Positions 8,197-17,618 of a stretch of 64,000 bases of DNA are shown here, piece by piece (the stretch's first letter is position 1; every line of letters starts with the position of its first letter). The DNA lies in assembly GCF_900116205.1 (NCBI RefSeq), contig NZ_FOZS01000002.1, forward strand, positions 434,001 to 498,000, in the 5' to 3' direction. A program made the translations under genes and the position numbers. This DNA comes from Halostagnicola kamekurae. GTDB taxonomy: Archaea > Halobacteriota > Halobacteria > Halobacteriales > Natrialbaceae. Below the pieces are notes generated by a model. It was given only the letters and a program-made list of their open reading frames with translations. It was not told where the DNA came from and ran no database searches.

Positions 8197-9597
8197 TTAC
8201 ACCGGGAAGCGATCTGTTCGGTCAGTGCGAACTTCTTCAGGATTGATATCTTTCCCGTCGACGGTCACCGACGAGCCGTTCGCGAGCGCGCCGAACTTGG
8301 GCCCCTCCGGCACGCCGGCCTCGGCGGCGAGGTCCGGATCGAACGCGCGTTCCTCGGCGACGACCGCGTCGTCCTCGAGTCGAACCCGATCGTACTTCTC
8401 CTCGAGCACCTCGGCGAGCGAGTCGATCAGCGCCGGCGGGACCGTCTGCGACGGGACGGCCGCGGTCGAGCCGACTCGGCTTCCCCCGTTCTCGGTCGTG
8501 AACGCGACGGTGTTCGCCTCCACGCACCGTCGGACGCGCTCCGGATCGATGCTTTCGGCGGTATCGAGCAACGCCGTTGGGAGATCGACGACCGAGAACG
8601 CCTCGCCGTTCGCGTCGCCGTCTTCGCTGCCATTTCCGCAGCCGTCCTCGAGCGCTCCCTGCCTGTCGCCGAACCGGACTCCTTCCTCGACAGAGCCGAG
8701 TTCCGATTCGATCGCGCGGACGAGTTCGAGCGGCCGGTCGCCGACCTCTTGGAGCCACGTTTCGCTGACGATCTCGTAGCCCAACTCCTCGATGACGCGC
8801 TCGAGATCCGGCCACGTTCCCTCGAGGACGGCCAGGTCGGCCCCGCTGGCGTCGAAGGCGGCTTCGATCACGTCCTGGTGATGGTCGGGATCACCCATAT
8901 CCTCGAGCGCCCACGCCGAGGCGATGTGGCCGACCGCCCACGGAGTTCCCTCGACAATGCGCTGATAGCGCGGGACGTAGTGGTTGCCGCCAAAGCCGAC
9001 GACCTGTCGCTCGCGGTGGGGCGTGACGCCGCGCCGGTTGGTTCCGGAGCCTTCGGCGTCCCCGAGTTCGAGGATCGCTCGAGCGACGGCGCGGGCTCCG
9101 TCGGGGTCGTTCCACTGGGGTTCGTCGCTGCCAAGTTCGGCGAACAGCGACGGACAGCCGACGTCCGTCGGTCCGTGGTGGGTACACTCCATGCCAACAT
9201 CGTACTCTGCCGGAGCGTGCGTCTCGAACGCCTCGAGCAATCGCGCGAGCGCGTTCGGCGCTGTCTCGGCCAGCGCGTGGTCGTCGCCCCCGAACTCGGC
9301 GGGGCCGAAGTTCCCCGTGAAGTGGCCCGTCAGCAGCGCCCCGGTGTCGCCAGCGTGGCGCGAGGCGAACACGAGCAGGTCAGGATCGCCGTCGAAGGCG
9401 TCTGCGGGTCGCTCGAGGTCGATGTGTAGCTCGTCGAACGAACGCAGTTCGAAGCCGTCGGTCCGGTAGTAGGTGCCGCCGCCGTCTTCGTCCGGTCGGT
9501 CGTCGTCGATCAGTTCCGTCCAGTCGGCGCACTCACGGAGGTGCTGACAGATGTGCTCCGAGGCGCTGTCGGCTCGGCTTTCGACGATCGCGATCAC
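8197..9597 (-). CDS. dtdA: D-aminoacyl-tRNA deacylase, archaeal type
   Basis: 466 residues. It removes D-amino acids mischarged onto tRNA, mainly D-Tyr. The N-terminal catalytic part shows family hallmarks: SRHAGDTGALLTGHFTGNFG, MECTHHGPTDVGCPS and QVVGFGGNHYVPRYQ, with the conserved His residues thought to act at the Zn-dependent site. The haloarchaeal protein is longer than the approximately 270-residue archaeal core; the extra C-terminal 190 residues, from about residue 275, include a Gly/Asn/Asp-rich linker and an acidic domain of unknown role that ends GSSVTVDGKDINPEEVRTD. It has its own transcript, upstream of ftsZ in the same direction with a 156-base gap. Confidence 0.9.
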   Translation of the reverse strand: MIAIVESRADSASEHICQHLRECADWTELIDDDRPDEDGGGTYYRTDGFELRSFDELHIDLERPADAFDGDPDLLVFASRHAGDTGALLTGHFTGNFGPAEFGGDDHALAETAPNALARLLEAFETHAPAEYDVGMECTHHGPTDVGCPSLFAELGSDEPQWNDPDGARAVARAILELGDAEGSGTNRRGVTPHRERQVVGFGGNHYVPRYQRIVEGTPWAVGHIASAWALEDMGDPDHHQDVIEAAFDASGADLAVLEGTWPDLERVIEELGYEIVSETWLQEVGDRPLELVRAIESELGSVEEGVRFGDRQGALEDGCGNGSEDGDANGEAFSVVDLPTALLDTAESIDPERVRRCVEANTVAFTTENGGSRVGSTAAVPSQTVPPALIDSLAEVLEEKYDRVRLEDDAVVAEERAFDPDLAAEAGVPEGPKFGALANGSSVTVDGKDINPEEVRTDRTDRFPV

Positions 9598-9675
9598 GAA
9601 CTGGTCTCAGGCTCGAGACGACGAATAGGCTACGTTTTTGATGCGTCCGGAGTCGACGATCTTCCGGGTGAGAAG

Positions 9676-9852
9676 CTACGTTACTGAATTTCTATGTATA
9701 AAATTCCCAATCAGCGACGCTGTGCATACCGCAAATCCAATCCACCCGAGAATTTCACTCCAGTCGCGGAACATAACATCATGTTGGTGGGAGAATAGAG
9801 CGAATAGTATCATCGCGATCCCGTACAACATCAGGGAATCTATTTCTTTCAT
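9676..9852 (-). CDS. Small two-helix membrane protein, hypothetical
   Basis: 58 residues. The translation starts MKEIDSLMLYGIAMILFALF, a first hydrophobic helix. A polar loop with HQHDVMFRDW follows, then a second helix in GWIGFAVCTASLIGNFI, and it ends HRNSVT. The charge pattern suggests an inside-out hairpin in the membrane. The ATG at 9852 is preceded by a TATA-like TATAAAAAGA (about 9887-9896, minus strand) at promoter distance. The whole 390-base region is AT-rich compared with its neighbours, so it may be a young or transferred gene. No family is recognised; similar tiny membrane proteins are scattered in haloarchaea. Confidence 0.6.
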   Translation of the reverse strand: MKEIDSLMLYGIAMILFALFSHQHDVMFRDWSEILGWIGFAVCTASLIGNFIHRNSVT

Positions 9853-9989
9853 TGACTCCCAATTACTTCAGAGAGTGAAAAGTTATTCTTTTTATACTAC
9901 CTACTCGCCGAGATACTGCCGGTTCATCGGTTTTCGATCGTTGTTCTGTGCTGAACCAGAACGGATTACTGCAGGAGAACAGGACCAAA

Positions 9990-10940
9990 TCACTGCGCCA
10001 GGAAGTAGATGAACCCGGCGTATCCGGCGACGAGCACGAATCCGTCGAGTCGCGTGAGTTTCCGCCCGTAGCTCATCATCGCGACCAACACGAGGGTGAA
10101 AACGATGAGCGCGGGAAATTCGAACTGGATCGTGCTCGTCGCGATCTGAATCGGCGTGATGAGCGCGACGATGCCGAGGACGGCCAACACGTTGTAGATG
10201 TTCGACCCGACGACGTTGCCGATCGCGAACTCGGTCTCGCCTCGAGCCGCGCCGATCGCCGAGGCCGCCAGTTCGGGCAGCGAGGTCCCGATGGCGAGCA
10301 CCGTCAACCCGATGAACAGCTCCGAAAACCCGAAGGCAAACAGGAGTTCCGTCCCGCCCTCGATGAGCCACTGCGAGCCGACGACGAGCGTAATCAGTCC
10401 GACGAGGACTAACGCGACGTCTTTGAGCGCGATCCCGTCTCCTGCGCCGGGCTCGTCGACCGCCGGCGTCTGATCGGCGTTCGTCGTGTGAACGAGATAG
10501 ACGGTGAAGCCGGCGAGGACCGCGATCAGGAGCGCCCCCTCGAGCCGGCCGATGACTCCGTCCAGTCCGATGCCGACGAGCAAGACGGCGGCCAGGACCA
10601 TGAACGGGACGTGTCGCTTCATCGCGACCTCGCTGACCGAGAGCGGCTTGATCAGGGCGGAGACGCCCAGGACCAGCCCGATGTTCGCGACGTTCGACCC
10701 GAGGACGGTCCCGAGCCCGATGTCGGTCGAGACGTCGAACACCCCGGTGATCGCCACGAAGAGTTCGGGAGCGGTGGTCGCGAACGCGATGACGGTCACG
10801 CCGACCGTCGCGGCCCGGAGGCCGACTCCGAGCGCGAGTCGGCCCGCGCCGGCGACCAGTAGTTCGGCACCGGCGTAGAGGGCAACGATACCGACGACGA
10901 GTAGGGCGATCGGGACGAGAAGCTCCGAACCGGCGGGCAT
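9990..10940 (-). CDS. Sodium/calcium exchanger family membrane protein (CaCA, YrbG-like)
   Basis: 316 residues with about ten membrane helices in two inverted halves. Each half carries the alpha-repeat of cation/Ca2+ antiporters: TAPELFVAITG with GTVLGSNVANIGLVLG in the first, and GTSLPELAASAIGAARG with NVVGSNIYNVLAVLG in the second. The paired Glu residues in PEL are the ion-binding sites of this superfamily. The likely role is Na+-driven export of Ca2+ at the cytoplasmic membrane, which suits a high-sodium habitat. The acidic cytoplasmic loop (about 150-170) connects the two halves. It is monocistronic and divergent from aroE. Confidence 0.9.
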   Translation of the reverse strand: MPAGSELLVPIALLVVGIVALYAGAELLVAGAGRLALGVGLRAATVGVTVIAFATTAPELFVAITGVFDVSTDIGLGTVLGSNVANIGLVLGVSALIKPLSVSEVAMKRHVPFMVLAAVLLVGIGLDGVIGRLEGALLIAVLAGFTVYLVHTTNADQTPAVDEPGAGDGIALKDVALVLVGLITLVVGSQWLIEGGTELLFAFGFSELFIGLTVLAIGTSLPELAASAIGAARGETEFAIGNVVGSNIYNVLAVLGIVALITPIQIATSTIQFEFPALIVFTLVLVAMMSYGRKLTRLDGFVLVAGYAGFIYFLAQ

Positions 10941-10981
10941 ACCTCCGGCTTCTCAAGAATCCCGTATAAGCCGTCCGAAAT

Positions 10982-11017
10982 GCGACTGGTCCGACCGCCA
11001 GAAGAGCGACTGGTCCG
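10982..11017. repeat. Short tandem duplication in exchanger-aroE intergenic region
   Basis: The 12-mer GCGACTGGTCCG occurs at 10982-10993 and again at 11006-11017, a 24-base period. It lies between the divergent exchanger and aroE promoters. Confidence 0.6.
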
Positions 11018-11119
11018 GCGGTGCGGTGTCTTTTGGATGGGACAGCGCCGTTAGCGACTGTCAGACGACGGACGCGCCGAAGTCACACCCGTTATATCCC
11101 CGCCGTCACGAGAGTTGGT

Positions 11120-11938
11120 ATGCACGTCTTCGGTCTCATCGGCAACCCGGTCGGCCACTCGCTCTCGCCGCCCATGCACGAGGCGGCCTACGACGACCTC
11201 GACCTCGAGGGGCGATACGTCACCTTCGAACCCGACCCGAACGAACTCGAAACCGCGATCGACGGCGCGGACGCACTCGGCGTCCGCGGGCTGAACGTGA
11301 CGATCCCGTTCAAACGGGACGTCCTCGATCTCGTCGAACCGGACGACCTCGCGAGTCGCATCGGGGCCGTCAACACGATCGACTTCTCCGGAGCGACGCC
11401 GACGGGCCACAACACGGACGCCGTCGGCGCGATCAGGGCGCTCCGGGACCACGACGTCGCCCTCGAGGGCGCTCGAGCGGTGGTCGTCGGCGCCGGCGGC
11501 GCGGGACGCGCGATCGCGTTCGGACTGGCCGACGCCGGCGCGACCGTCGACATCGCGAACCGCACGGAGTCGACCGCTCGCGAATTGGCCGAGTCGGTTT
11601 CGGGTGCGACCGGCCACGGACTCGACGCGCTCGGCGATCTGCTTTCGAACGCCGACATCCTGATCAACGCCACGAGCGTCGGGATGGAGTCCGACGAGTC
11701 GCCGGTGCCGGCCGACGCGCTCCACGGCGAGCTGGCGGTCATGGACGCCGTCTACCGGCCGCTCGAGACGAGGCTCCTCCGGGATTCGGAAGCCGTCGGC
11801 GCGACGACGATCGATGGCGGGTGGATGCTCCTCTACCAAGGCGTCGAAGCGCTCGAGATCTGGACCGGCGAGGACGCTCCCGTCGCGGCGATGAACGAGG
11901 CGCTTCGTCGCCGCCTGTCGGTAGATTTCACTCCCTAG
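11120..11938 (+). CDS. aroE: Shikimate dehydrogenase
   Basis: 272 residues, normal length. It reduces 3-dehydroshikimate to shikimate with NADPH on the way to chorismate. The substrate domain has [17 protein letters not shown], with the two shikimate-binding Ser residues. The catalytic pair is Lys65 (in [10 protein letters not shown]) and Asp100 (in GHNTDAVGA). The NADP domain has the glycine-rich [16 protein letters not shown] and [11 protein letters not shown]. The C-terminal [19 protein letters not shown] is also typical. The ATG at 11120 gives the canonical N-terminus; the upstream extension is not conserved in character. The pabBAC operon, which consumes chorismate, follows after one gene. 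Confidence 0.96.
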   Translation: MHVFGLIGNPVGHSLSPPMHEAAYDDLDLEGRYVTFEPDPNELETAIDGADALGVRGLNVTIPFKRDVLDLVEPDDLASRIGAVNTIDFSGATPTGHNTDAVGAIRALRDHDVALEGARAVVVGAGGAGRAIAFGLADAGATVDIANRTESTARELAESVSGATGHGLDALGDLLSNADILINATSVGMESDESPVPADALHGELAVMDAVYRPLETRLLRDSEAVGATTIDGGWMLLYQGVEALEIWTGEDAPVAAMNEALRRRLSVDFTP

Positions 11939-11979
11939 ATCGAACGGGTTTAAGTGAGCGAGTCAACAATGATCGCACA

Positions 11980-12864
11980 ATGGGACTCCTGCAGAAGCTG
12001 AAGTCGGTGCTCGGTCTCGGTGACTCGGGATCCGAACGGTCGCGCTCTCGAGACGTCGGCGTCACGATCGAACGTGACCGAACCCAGACGGACGAGAGCT
12101 CCGAGGAGGCCGCGGCGGCGGACACGGCGGCCTCGAGTTCGACCGATTCGATGACCCAGTCACCGGAGTCGGCCGGCGAGGCGGCCGAACCGGCCGAAGC
12201 GACCGGCCCGACCGACGAGGACGCGACGCCGACGACCGAAAAGACACCCGAACAGGGCGACCGGGCACCGTCGCCTCCCGCCGACGCCGCCGAAGACGAC
12301 GATGAGGTTGCTGCCACGGACGACACCGAAGACGTCGCGGACGACGGCGAGGACGCAACCGTTGACGATAGCGATGCGGCGACCGTGGACGACAGCAGCG
12401 AGGCGGTCGAGGACGATGGCGACGCGGAGAGCGATTCGACTGCCGGAACCGACGACGACGGAACCGGCGACGAGGCCGCGGCGGCGGATACGGCGGCCTC
12501 GAGTTCGACCGGTTCGATGACCCAGTCGCCGGAGTCGGCCGACGAGGCGGCCGAACCGGCCGAAGCGACCGGTCCGACCGGCGCGGACGCGAAACCGACG
12601 ACGGACAAGACGCCATCGGACGGCGAGCCGGCGGACGACGCCGAACCGGGAGTCGACGAGGAGACGGCGACCGAGCCAGAAGTCGACGGCGAGCCGACCG
12701 ACTCGATCAAGGGGATCGGGCCGGCCTACGCGGACCGACTCCGCGAGGCGGGCGTCGAGACCGTCGACGACCTCGCGGCCGCCGACGCGAGTGACCTGGC
12801 CGCCGAGACGGACATCTCGGAGACGCGGTTGCAGGGCTGGATCGACAGAGCGGAAGTCCGATAG
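11980..12864 (+). CDS. Helix-hairpin-helix protein with long acidic low-complexity region
   Basis: 294 residues. A short N-terminal segment MGLLQKLKSVLGLGDSGS may be an amphipathic helix. Residues about 30-235 are a disordered Ala/Glu/Asp/Thr-rich region. The C-terminal 55 residues hold a helix-hairpin-helix motif (DSIKGIGPAYADRLREAGV, then VDDLAAADASDLA) of the kind that binds DNA or other proteins in the 'helix-hairpin-helix domain-containing' family. Two copies of a 48-residue segment, starting EAAAADTAASSSTDSMTQSP, lie within the disordered part and are nearly identical in DNA. It follows aroE by 41 bases and may be co-transcribed. The function is unknown; a DNA-tethering role is a guess. 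Confidence 0.75.
   Translation: MGLLQKLKSVLGLGDSGSERSRSRDVGVTIERDRTQTDESSEEAAAADTAASSSTDSMTQSPESAGEAAEPAEATGPTDEDATPTTEKTPEQGDRAPSPPADAAEDDDEVAATDDTEDVADDGEDATVDDSDAATVDDSSEAVEDDGDAESDSTAGTDDDGTGDEAAAADTAASSSTGSMTQSPESADEAAEPAEATGPTGADAKPTTDKTPSDGEPADDAEPGVDEETATEPEVDGEPTDSIKGIGPAYADRLREAGVETVDDLAAADASDLAAETDISETRLQGWIDRAEVR
12106..12249 (+). repeat. Intragenic direct repeat, copy 1
   Basis: A 144-bp (48-codon) segment within the HhH protein gene, repeated at 12472-12615 with only scattered mismatches. Both copies begin GAGGCCGCGGCGGCGGA and encode EAAAADTAASSSTxSMTQSP. Confidence 0.9.
12472..12615 (+). repeat. Intragenic direct repeat, copy 2
   Basis: Second copy of the 144-bp segment at 12106-12249, in the same frame, separated by 222 bases of acidic low-complexity coding sequence. 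Confidence 0.9.
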
Positions 12865-13073
12865 TCCCCGAGCGGCGGTCCGGTGACGGATCGAAAGCCA
12901 CCGCCGCGTGTACGTGGGTAGCTGCTCAACCGCCCGCCGCTCCCCGCACCGATTTCTTCGCTGTGTCGGCGCTGTATCGCGCGCCGACTCGAAACGTCGC
13001 TCTCCCGCGTTCTCGCGACCGTCGTCGGTTCGAAACCGCAAAATGATTAGCTGGGGGGCTCCTCTTCGTTTCC

Positions 13074-14768
13074 ATGACTGAACCGCGGGTCGTGACCTCC
13101 CTCGAGTCCGTTCGAGACACCGTCAGGGCCGCGGAAACACGCCTCGAGGGCGGATCGGACTCTCCCGAGCACGTTCGCGTGCCAATCGAAGTTCGCGTTC
13201 CCGTCGACGACCCGTTTCTGGCGTACCGACGCGCTCGCGACGGTGCCGGCGGCGCGTTCCTCGAGACGACCGGCGGCCAGCCGGGCTGGGGCTACTTCGG
13301 CGTCGATCCGATCGATCGACTCACCGTTCGGTCCGACGCCGTCGCCCGCGGGAGCGATCGATCGTCTGCACCCACGCTCGCCGCCCTCGAGGGACTGCTC
13401 GAGGCCGACCGCCTCGTCCGCGGTGACTGTGACGTGCCCTGTCCCTGCGGAGCGATCGGCTGGCTCTCCTACGACGTCGCCAGAGAACTCGAGGACCTCC
13501 CCGCGTCCGCCGTCGACGACAGGGGCTTGCCGCGACTCGAGGTGGCGGTCTACGATTGCCTCGCAGCGTGGGAGGAACCGCTCGAGGGCGAACGCGAACT
13601 CCGCGTCACCGCCTGTCCACGGATCGATTTCGGGGACGATGGCGCTTCCGATCGGCGGACGGACTTGGGCGGGACATCGGATACGAACGCCCGCCACCGA
13701 GAAGTCACGGACGCCGCCGTCGAAGCCGCATACGAACGCGGTCGCTCGCGCGCGCTGGAACTGGCGCGGGAGACTCTCGAGGGCGAGGGCGACCCCCTCG
13801 GCCCGCCCGTCTCGGCGTCGTCGGTGACCTTCGAGAGCGACTGCGGTCGCGACGCCTTCGCAGACCGCGTGCGGCGGGTCAAGCGGTACGTCCGCGACGG
13901 CGAGACGTTTCAGGCGAACGTCTCGCAGCGACTCACCGCGCCCGCCGCCGTTCATCCCGTCGCGGCGTACGACGCGCTCCGGGACGTCAATCCCGCGCCG
14001 TACTCCTGTCTGCTCGAGTACCGGGCCGCCGAGCTGGTGAGTGCGAGCCCGGAGCTACTGCTCGAGCGCGAGGGATCGGACGTTCGAACCGAACCCATCG
14101 CGGGCACCCGCCCGCGCGGTGAGACTCCCGACGAAGATCGAGCCCTTGAGGCGGACATCCGGGCGGACGAGAAAGAGCGCGCCGAGCACGCGATGCTGGT
14201 CGATCTCGAGCGAAACGATCTCGGAAAGGTCTGTGTGTACGGCTCCGTCGACGTCGCCGAGTACCGCCGAGTGGATCGCTATTCTGAAGTCATGCATCTC
14301 GTCTCGGACGTCACCGGACGGCTTCGGGAGGGGGCGACGCTCGCGGACGCGATCGCCGCGGTCTTTCCCGGCGGCACGATCACCGGCGCGCCCAAGCCCC
14401 GGACGATGGGGATCATCGACGAACTTGAGGCGACCCGCCGCGGCCCCTACACCGGAAGCGTCGGTATCTTCGGCTTCGACGGCCGCGCCACGCTAAATAT
14501 CGTGATTCGAACGCTCGTTCGCCACGGCGACGAGTATCACCTCCGGGTCGGAGCCGGTATCGTCGAGGATTCGGTTCCCGACCGGGAGTACGACGAAACG
14601 CTCGACAAGGCGCGGGCGCTGGTGACCGCCGTCAATGAGGCGCTGGGAGAGCGAGCCGAACTGGAAGTCGAAGGCGGCCCCGAAGCCGAAGGCGGTACTG
14701 AAGTCGAGAGCGACATCGAAGCCGAGCGCGGCGACGAATCCGACGCGGAGGAGGAGCAAGATGGGTGA
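13074..14768 (+). CDS. pabB: Aminodeoxychorismate synthase component I (PabB-like chorismate-binding enzyme)
   Basis: 564 residues. The C-terminal half is a chorismate-binding domain: [72 protein letters not shown] and [19 protein letters not shown]. With PabA it aminates chorismate to aminodeoxychorismate. The motif is PIAGT, with Ala where E. coli PabB has a nucleophilic Lys (PIKGT); Ala is the TrpE-type residue. The operon with an aminodeoxychorismate-lyase-type enzyme nevertheless argues for PABA synthesis. After about residue 530 there is an acidic tail with [16 protein letters not shown] repeats. It starts at ATG 13074 and overlaps pabA by 8 bases. Confidence 0.88.
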   Translation: MTEPRVVTSLESVRDTVRAAETRLEGGSDSPEHVRVPIEVRVPVDDPFLAYRRARDGAGGAFLETTGGQPGWGYFGVDPIDRLTVRSDAVARGSDRSSAPTLAALEGLLEADRLVRGDCDVPCPCGAIGWLSYDVARELEDLPASAVDDRGLPRLEVAVYDCLAAWEEPLEGERELRVTACPRIDFGDDGASDRRTDLGGTSDTNARHREVTDAAVEAAYERGRSRALELARETLEGEGDPLGPPVSASSVTFESDCGRDAFADRVRRVKRYVRDGETFQANVSQRLTAPAAVHPVAAYDALRDVNPAPYSCLLEYRAAELVSASPELLLEREGSDVRTEPIAGTRPRGETPDEDRALEADIRADEKERAEHAMLVDLERNDLGKVCVYGSVDVAEYRRVDRYSEVMHLVSDVTGRLREGATLADAIAAVFPGGTITGAPKPRTMGIIDELEATRRGPYTGSVGIFGFDGRATLNIVIRTLVRHGDEYHLRVGAGIVEDSVPDREYDETLDKARALVTAVNEALGERAELEVEGGPEAEGGTEVESDIEAERGDESDAEEEQDG

Positions 14769-15438
14769 GCGAACGACGATTCTGGTCGTCGACAACTACG
14801 ATTCGTTCGCCTACAACCTCGTCCAGTACGTCGGCGAAGTCGCCGACGAGGTGGTCGTCCGGCGAAACGACGAGATCGACCTCGAGGACGTCGCGGATCT
14901 CGCGCCGACCGGAATCGTCGTCTCGCCGGGGCCGGGAACGCCGGCGGAGGCGGGGATTTCGATCCCGCTGTTCGCGGAGACGAGCTATCCGATCCTCGGG
15001 GTCTGTCTGGGCCATCAGGCCCTCTGTGCGGCAAACGGCGCGCCGGTCGTCCACGCGCCCGAGGTCGTCCACGGGAAACCGTCGCTTCTCGCCCACGACG
15101 GAGCGGGGATCTTCGCCGACGTGCCCGACCCCGTCCGGGTCGGCCGCTATCACTCCCTCGCCGTCGAAGGCGACGCGCTCCCCGATTCGCTCGAGGCGGT
15201 CGCCCGGACGGCAGACGAGCGCGCGGTGTTGATGGCCGTTCGCCACCGCGAGCGCCCGCACGTCGGCGTGCAGTTTCACCCCGAGAGCATCCTCACCCGA
15301 GCGCCCGCCGTCTCGGAGGTGGGCAAGCGAACCGATTCGAACCACCGGAACGCGCGAGGCGACTCCATCTCGCTTTCGGTCGGCAAACGTCTGATCCGAA
15401 ACTTCTGTGAACTGGCGGCCGAGTACGACTCGAGGTAA
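14761..15438 (+). CDS. pabA: Aminodeoxychorismate synthase, glutamine amidotransferase component
   Basis: 225 residues, a class I glutamine amidotransferase that supplies ammonia to PabB. It begins with [20 protein letters not shown], has the oxyanion strand VVSPGPGTP, the nucleophile elbow [10 protein letters not shown] (catalytic Cys), and the His-Glu pair in [10 protein letters not shown]. An insert near the C-terminus ([18 protein letters not shown]) precedes the final helix and is not seen in typical enzymes. The ATG at 14761 lies within the end of pabB, indicating translational coupling, and pabC follows after 8 bases. Confidence 0.93.
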   Translation: MGERTTILVVDNYDSFAYNLVQYVGEVADEVVVRRNDEIDLEDVADLAPTGIVVSPGPGTPAEAGISIPLFAETSYPILGVCLGHQALCAANGAPVVHAPEVVHGKPSLLAHDGAGIFADVPDPVRVGRYHSLAVEGDALPDSLEAVARTADERAVLMAVRHRERPHVGVQFHPESILTRAPAVSEVGKRTDSNHRNARGDSISLSVGKRLIRNFCELAAEYDSR

Positions 15439-15446
15439 CAGAACTC

Positions 15447-16400
15447 ATGTCCGAACACACAGCGGGCGACGCCCGAGACGACGCCGACGGCGCTGGCCCG
15501 TCCGGCGAACCGTACTACCACGTCGACGGCGAACTCGTCCCCGCGTCCCGCGCGACCGTCCGCGTCGACGATCGGGGCTTTCGCTACGGCGACGCCGCCT
15601 TCGAGACGCTGCGAGCCTACGGCGGGACCACCTTCGAGTGGGACGCCCACGCGGCTCGCCTCGAGGCGACCTGCGACGCGCTCGAGCTAACTCACGGGCT
15701 CTCGCGGGCGGACCTGCTGTCGCGGATCGACGAGGCGCTTTCGGCGAACGACCTCGCGGACGCTTACGTCAGGCTGTCGATCACCCGCGGCGTCCAGCCG
15801 GGGAAGCTCACGCCAGACCCCGACGTCGAGCCGACCGTCGTCGTCTACGTCGGCTCGCTGCCGCGGGGCGGCCTCGAGGGGACTCCTGTCTGGGACGGTC
15901 CGGCGGCGCTCGAGACGGTCGAAACGCGCCGGATCCCGAACGACGCCGTGCCCGCCGCGGCGAAGACGCACAACTACCTCAACGGGATTCTGGCGCGCCA
16001 GGAACTCGAGGGCGGCGACGAGGCGCTCCTCCGAGACGAGGAGGGATACGTCGCCGAGGGGGCGACGAGCAACGTCTTCTTCGTCGAGGACGGCGTGCTG
16101 TACACGCCGACAATCGACGGCCCCGTTCTCCCCGGAATCACCCGCCGGCTCGTCCTCGAGTGCGCCGACGACGCCGGTATCCCCGTCGAGGAGGGACGGT
16201 ACCGGCCCGAGCGACTCCGGAACGCGGATTCGGTTTTCCTGACGAACACGACGTGGGAGCTGCGTCCGGTCGGCTCGATGGACGGCGTTACACTCGAGGA
16301 GGACGGCTTGATGCGAGACGACGATCCGACGGACGACGATCGGATTTTCGAGACGCTCTCGAGGATGTACGACGAGCGCGTCGAGGAACGGTGTTACTGA
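15447..16400 (+). CDS. pabC: Aminodeoxychorismate lyase / branched-chain aminotransferase-like (class IV PLP enzyme)
   Basis: 317 residues. Fold-type IV PLP enzyme: VDDRGFRYGDAAFETLRAYG near the N-terminus, the PLP lysine in AAAKTHNYLNGILARQE, then GYVAEGATSNVFFVEDG, and TPTIDGPVLPGITRRLVLE. In this operon it should split aminodeoxychorismate into p-aminobenzoate and pyruvate for folate synthesis. Sequence alone cannot exclude a branched-chain or D-amino acid aminotransferase activity. Eight bases separate it from pabA. The acidic first 25 residues look like a flexible extension. Confidence 0.85.
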   Translation: MSEHTAGDARDDADGAGPSGEPYYHVDGELVPASRATVRVDDRGFRYGDAAFETLRAYGGTTFEWDAHAARLEATCDALELTHGLSRADLLSRIDEALSANDLADAYVRLSITRGVQPGKLTPDPDVEPTVVVYVGSLPRGGLEGTPVWDGPAALETVETRRIPNDAVPAAAKTHNYLNGILARQELEGGDEALLRDEEGYVAEGATSNVFFVEDGVLYTPTIDGPVLPGITRRLVLECADDAGIPVEEGRYRPERLRNADSVFLTNTTWELRPVGSMDGVTLEEDGLMRDDDPTDDDRIFETLSRMYDERVEERCY

Positions 16401-16476
16401 CGCTCCTGAGTTTGCTCGTCCGATTCCGCGCGTCGATCGCCCGTACAGGTTCGATCCGAGCTTCCGCGTCCGAACG

Positions 16477-17571
16477 CTACTTTTCGAAGTCGGCGGCTGC
16501 GTTCGTCTCGAGCAGCTCCCGTTCGCTGTCGGAACACTCGAGGACGAAATCGGCGCCGAAGGCCGTCGCCGGCGTCTGCGCCCCCGCTGGGACGTCGCCC
16601 TCGAGCACCCGCGTTGCGGCCTCGACGGCCGATTCGGCGGTCAGCGCGTAGGGGTTCGGCGTTCGAATCCGCCCTCGAACGGTTTCCTCGCCGTCGTTGA
16701 CCTCGCCCCAGACGACGGTCCGGCCGGTCTCGAGGGTCGACTCGCCGGGGCCGTCGAGAAACGTATCGATCGCCAGGTTCGCGAGCGTTCGGATCGGGCG
16801 GCTCTCGAGCAGCCACCCGGCCGACTCGAGGACCGACAGTCCGGGGGCCAGCCAGGACGGCATCGCGACGTACACCGTGACGTTCTCGATGCCGGTCGTC
16901 TGCGAAGCGGTGACGACGTCGCCGAGCGGGACCGCCACGGCGTGTTGGGGACCGTCGCCGAAGTCGATCCGCCGGCGGCGAAGACCGGGCAGTCGGACGA
17001 GCGTCCCGTTCTTTCGGGCGACTGCGGTCGTTCCGGCCTGATTGACGAGCGTTTTCGCCGTCCCTCGCGAGACGCCCGACGGCGTGGGGAGACCCTCGCG
17101 CGAATCCATTCCCTGAACGCCGAGCGCGACCGAACTCGCGCTCGGGAGCCGTTCGGCCAGAAACGCCGCCAGACAGTCGGTGGGGACGACGTCGAACCCG
17201 ACGCCCGGAAGCAGCGTCACGCCGGCGTCTCGAGCGCGGTCGTCTCGGCGTCGAATCCGCTCGAACACGCGGAACTCTCCGGTGATGTCCAGGTAGTCGG
17301 TTCCGGTTTCGAGACACGCCTCGACCAGCGGCTCTGCGGTCTCGACGAACGGGCCCGCGCAGTTCAGCACGGCGTCGAACGCCGTGAGGTGGGACGCGAC
17401 ATCGTCTTCGAGGGAGAACGTCCGGGACTCGAGGCCGTGTTCGCGAGCCTGCGCGGTGACGCGCCCGCCATCCCGTCCGGCAACCGTCGGGGAATCGCCG
17501 CGCTCGACGGCTTCGCGGACGATCAGCCGACCGGTGTAGCCGTACGAGCCGTAGACGAGAAGCCGCTCCAT
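16477..17571 (-). CDS. Saccharopine dehydrogenase-like NAD(P)-binding protein (trans-acting enoyl reductase family)
   Basis: 364 residues. The N-terminal Rossmann fold begins LLVYGSYGYTGRLIVREAVE, followed by VLNCAGPFVETAEPLVEACL and GTDYLDITGEFRVFE, the pattern of saccharopine dehydrogenase-related proteins and of the trans-acting enoyl reductases of mycobacterial lipid synthesis. LLPGVGFDVVPTDCLA is also conserved in that group. The substrate is unknown: haloarchaea do not make lysine through saccharopine, so a lipid or isoprenoid reductase role is more likely. It converges with pabC and lies upstream of nothing on its own strand, so it is probably monocistronic. Confidence 0.75.
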   Translation of the reverse strand: MERLLVYGSYGYTGRLIVREAVERGDSPTVAGRDGGRVTAQAREHGLESRTFSLEDDVASHLTAFDAVLNCAGPFVETAEPLVEACLETGTDYLDITGEFRVFERIRRRDDRARDAGVTLLPGVGFDVVPTDCLAAFLAERLPSASSVALGVQGMDSREGLPTPSGVSRGTAKTLVNQAGTTAVARKNGTLVRLPGLRRRRIDFGDGPQHAVAVPLGDVVTASQTTGIENVTVYVAMPSWLAPGLSVLESAGWLLESRPIRTLANLAIDTFLDGPGESTLETGRTVVWGEVNDGEETVRGRIRTPNPYALTAESAVEAATRVLEGDVPAGAQTPATAFGADFVLECSDSERELLETNAAADFEK

Positions 17572-17618
17572 GCGGTTCGCATCGAGGTCGAGTCGTGTAA
17601 AGCTACGGCAGACGCGTG

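Noticed and set aside
9638-10012. Plus-strand open frame of 124 codons
   Set aside because: Runs antisense through a well-formed small membrane protein gene and into the exchanger gene; no promoter.
11026-11979. N-terminal extension of the HhH protein through aroE
   Set aside because: The extension is an Arg-rich shadow of aroE; the real start is the ATG at 11980, just after the aroE stop.
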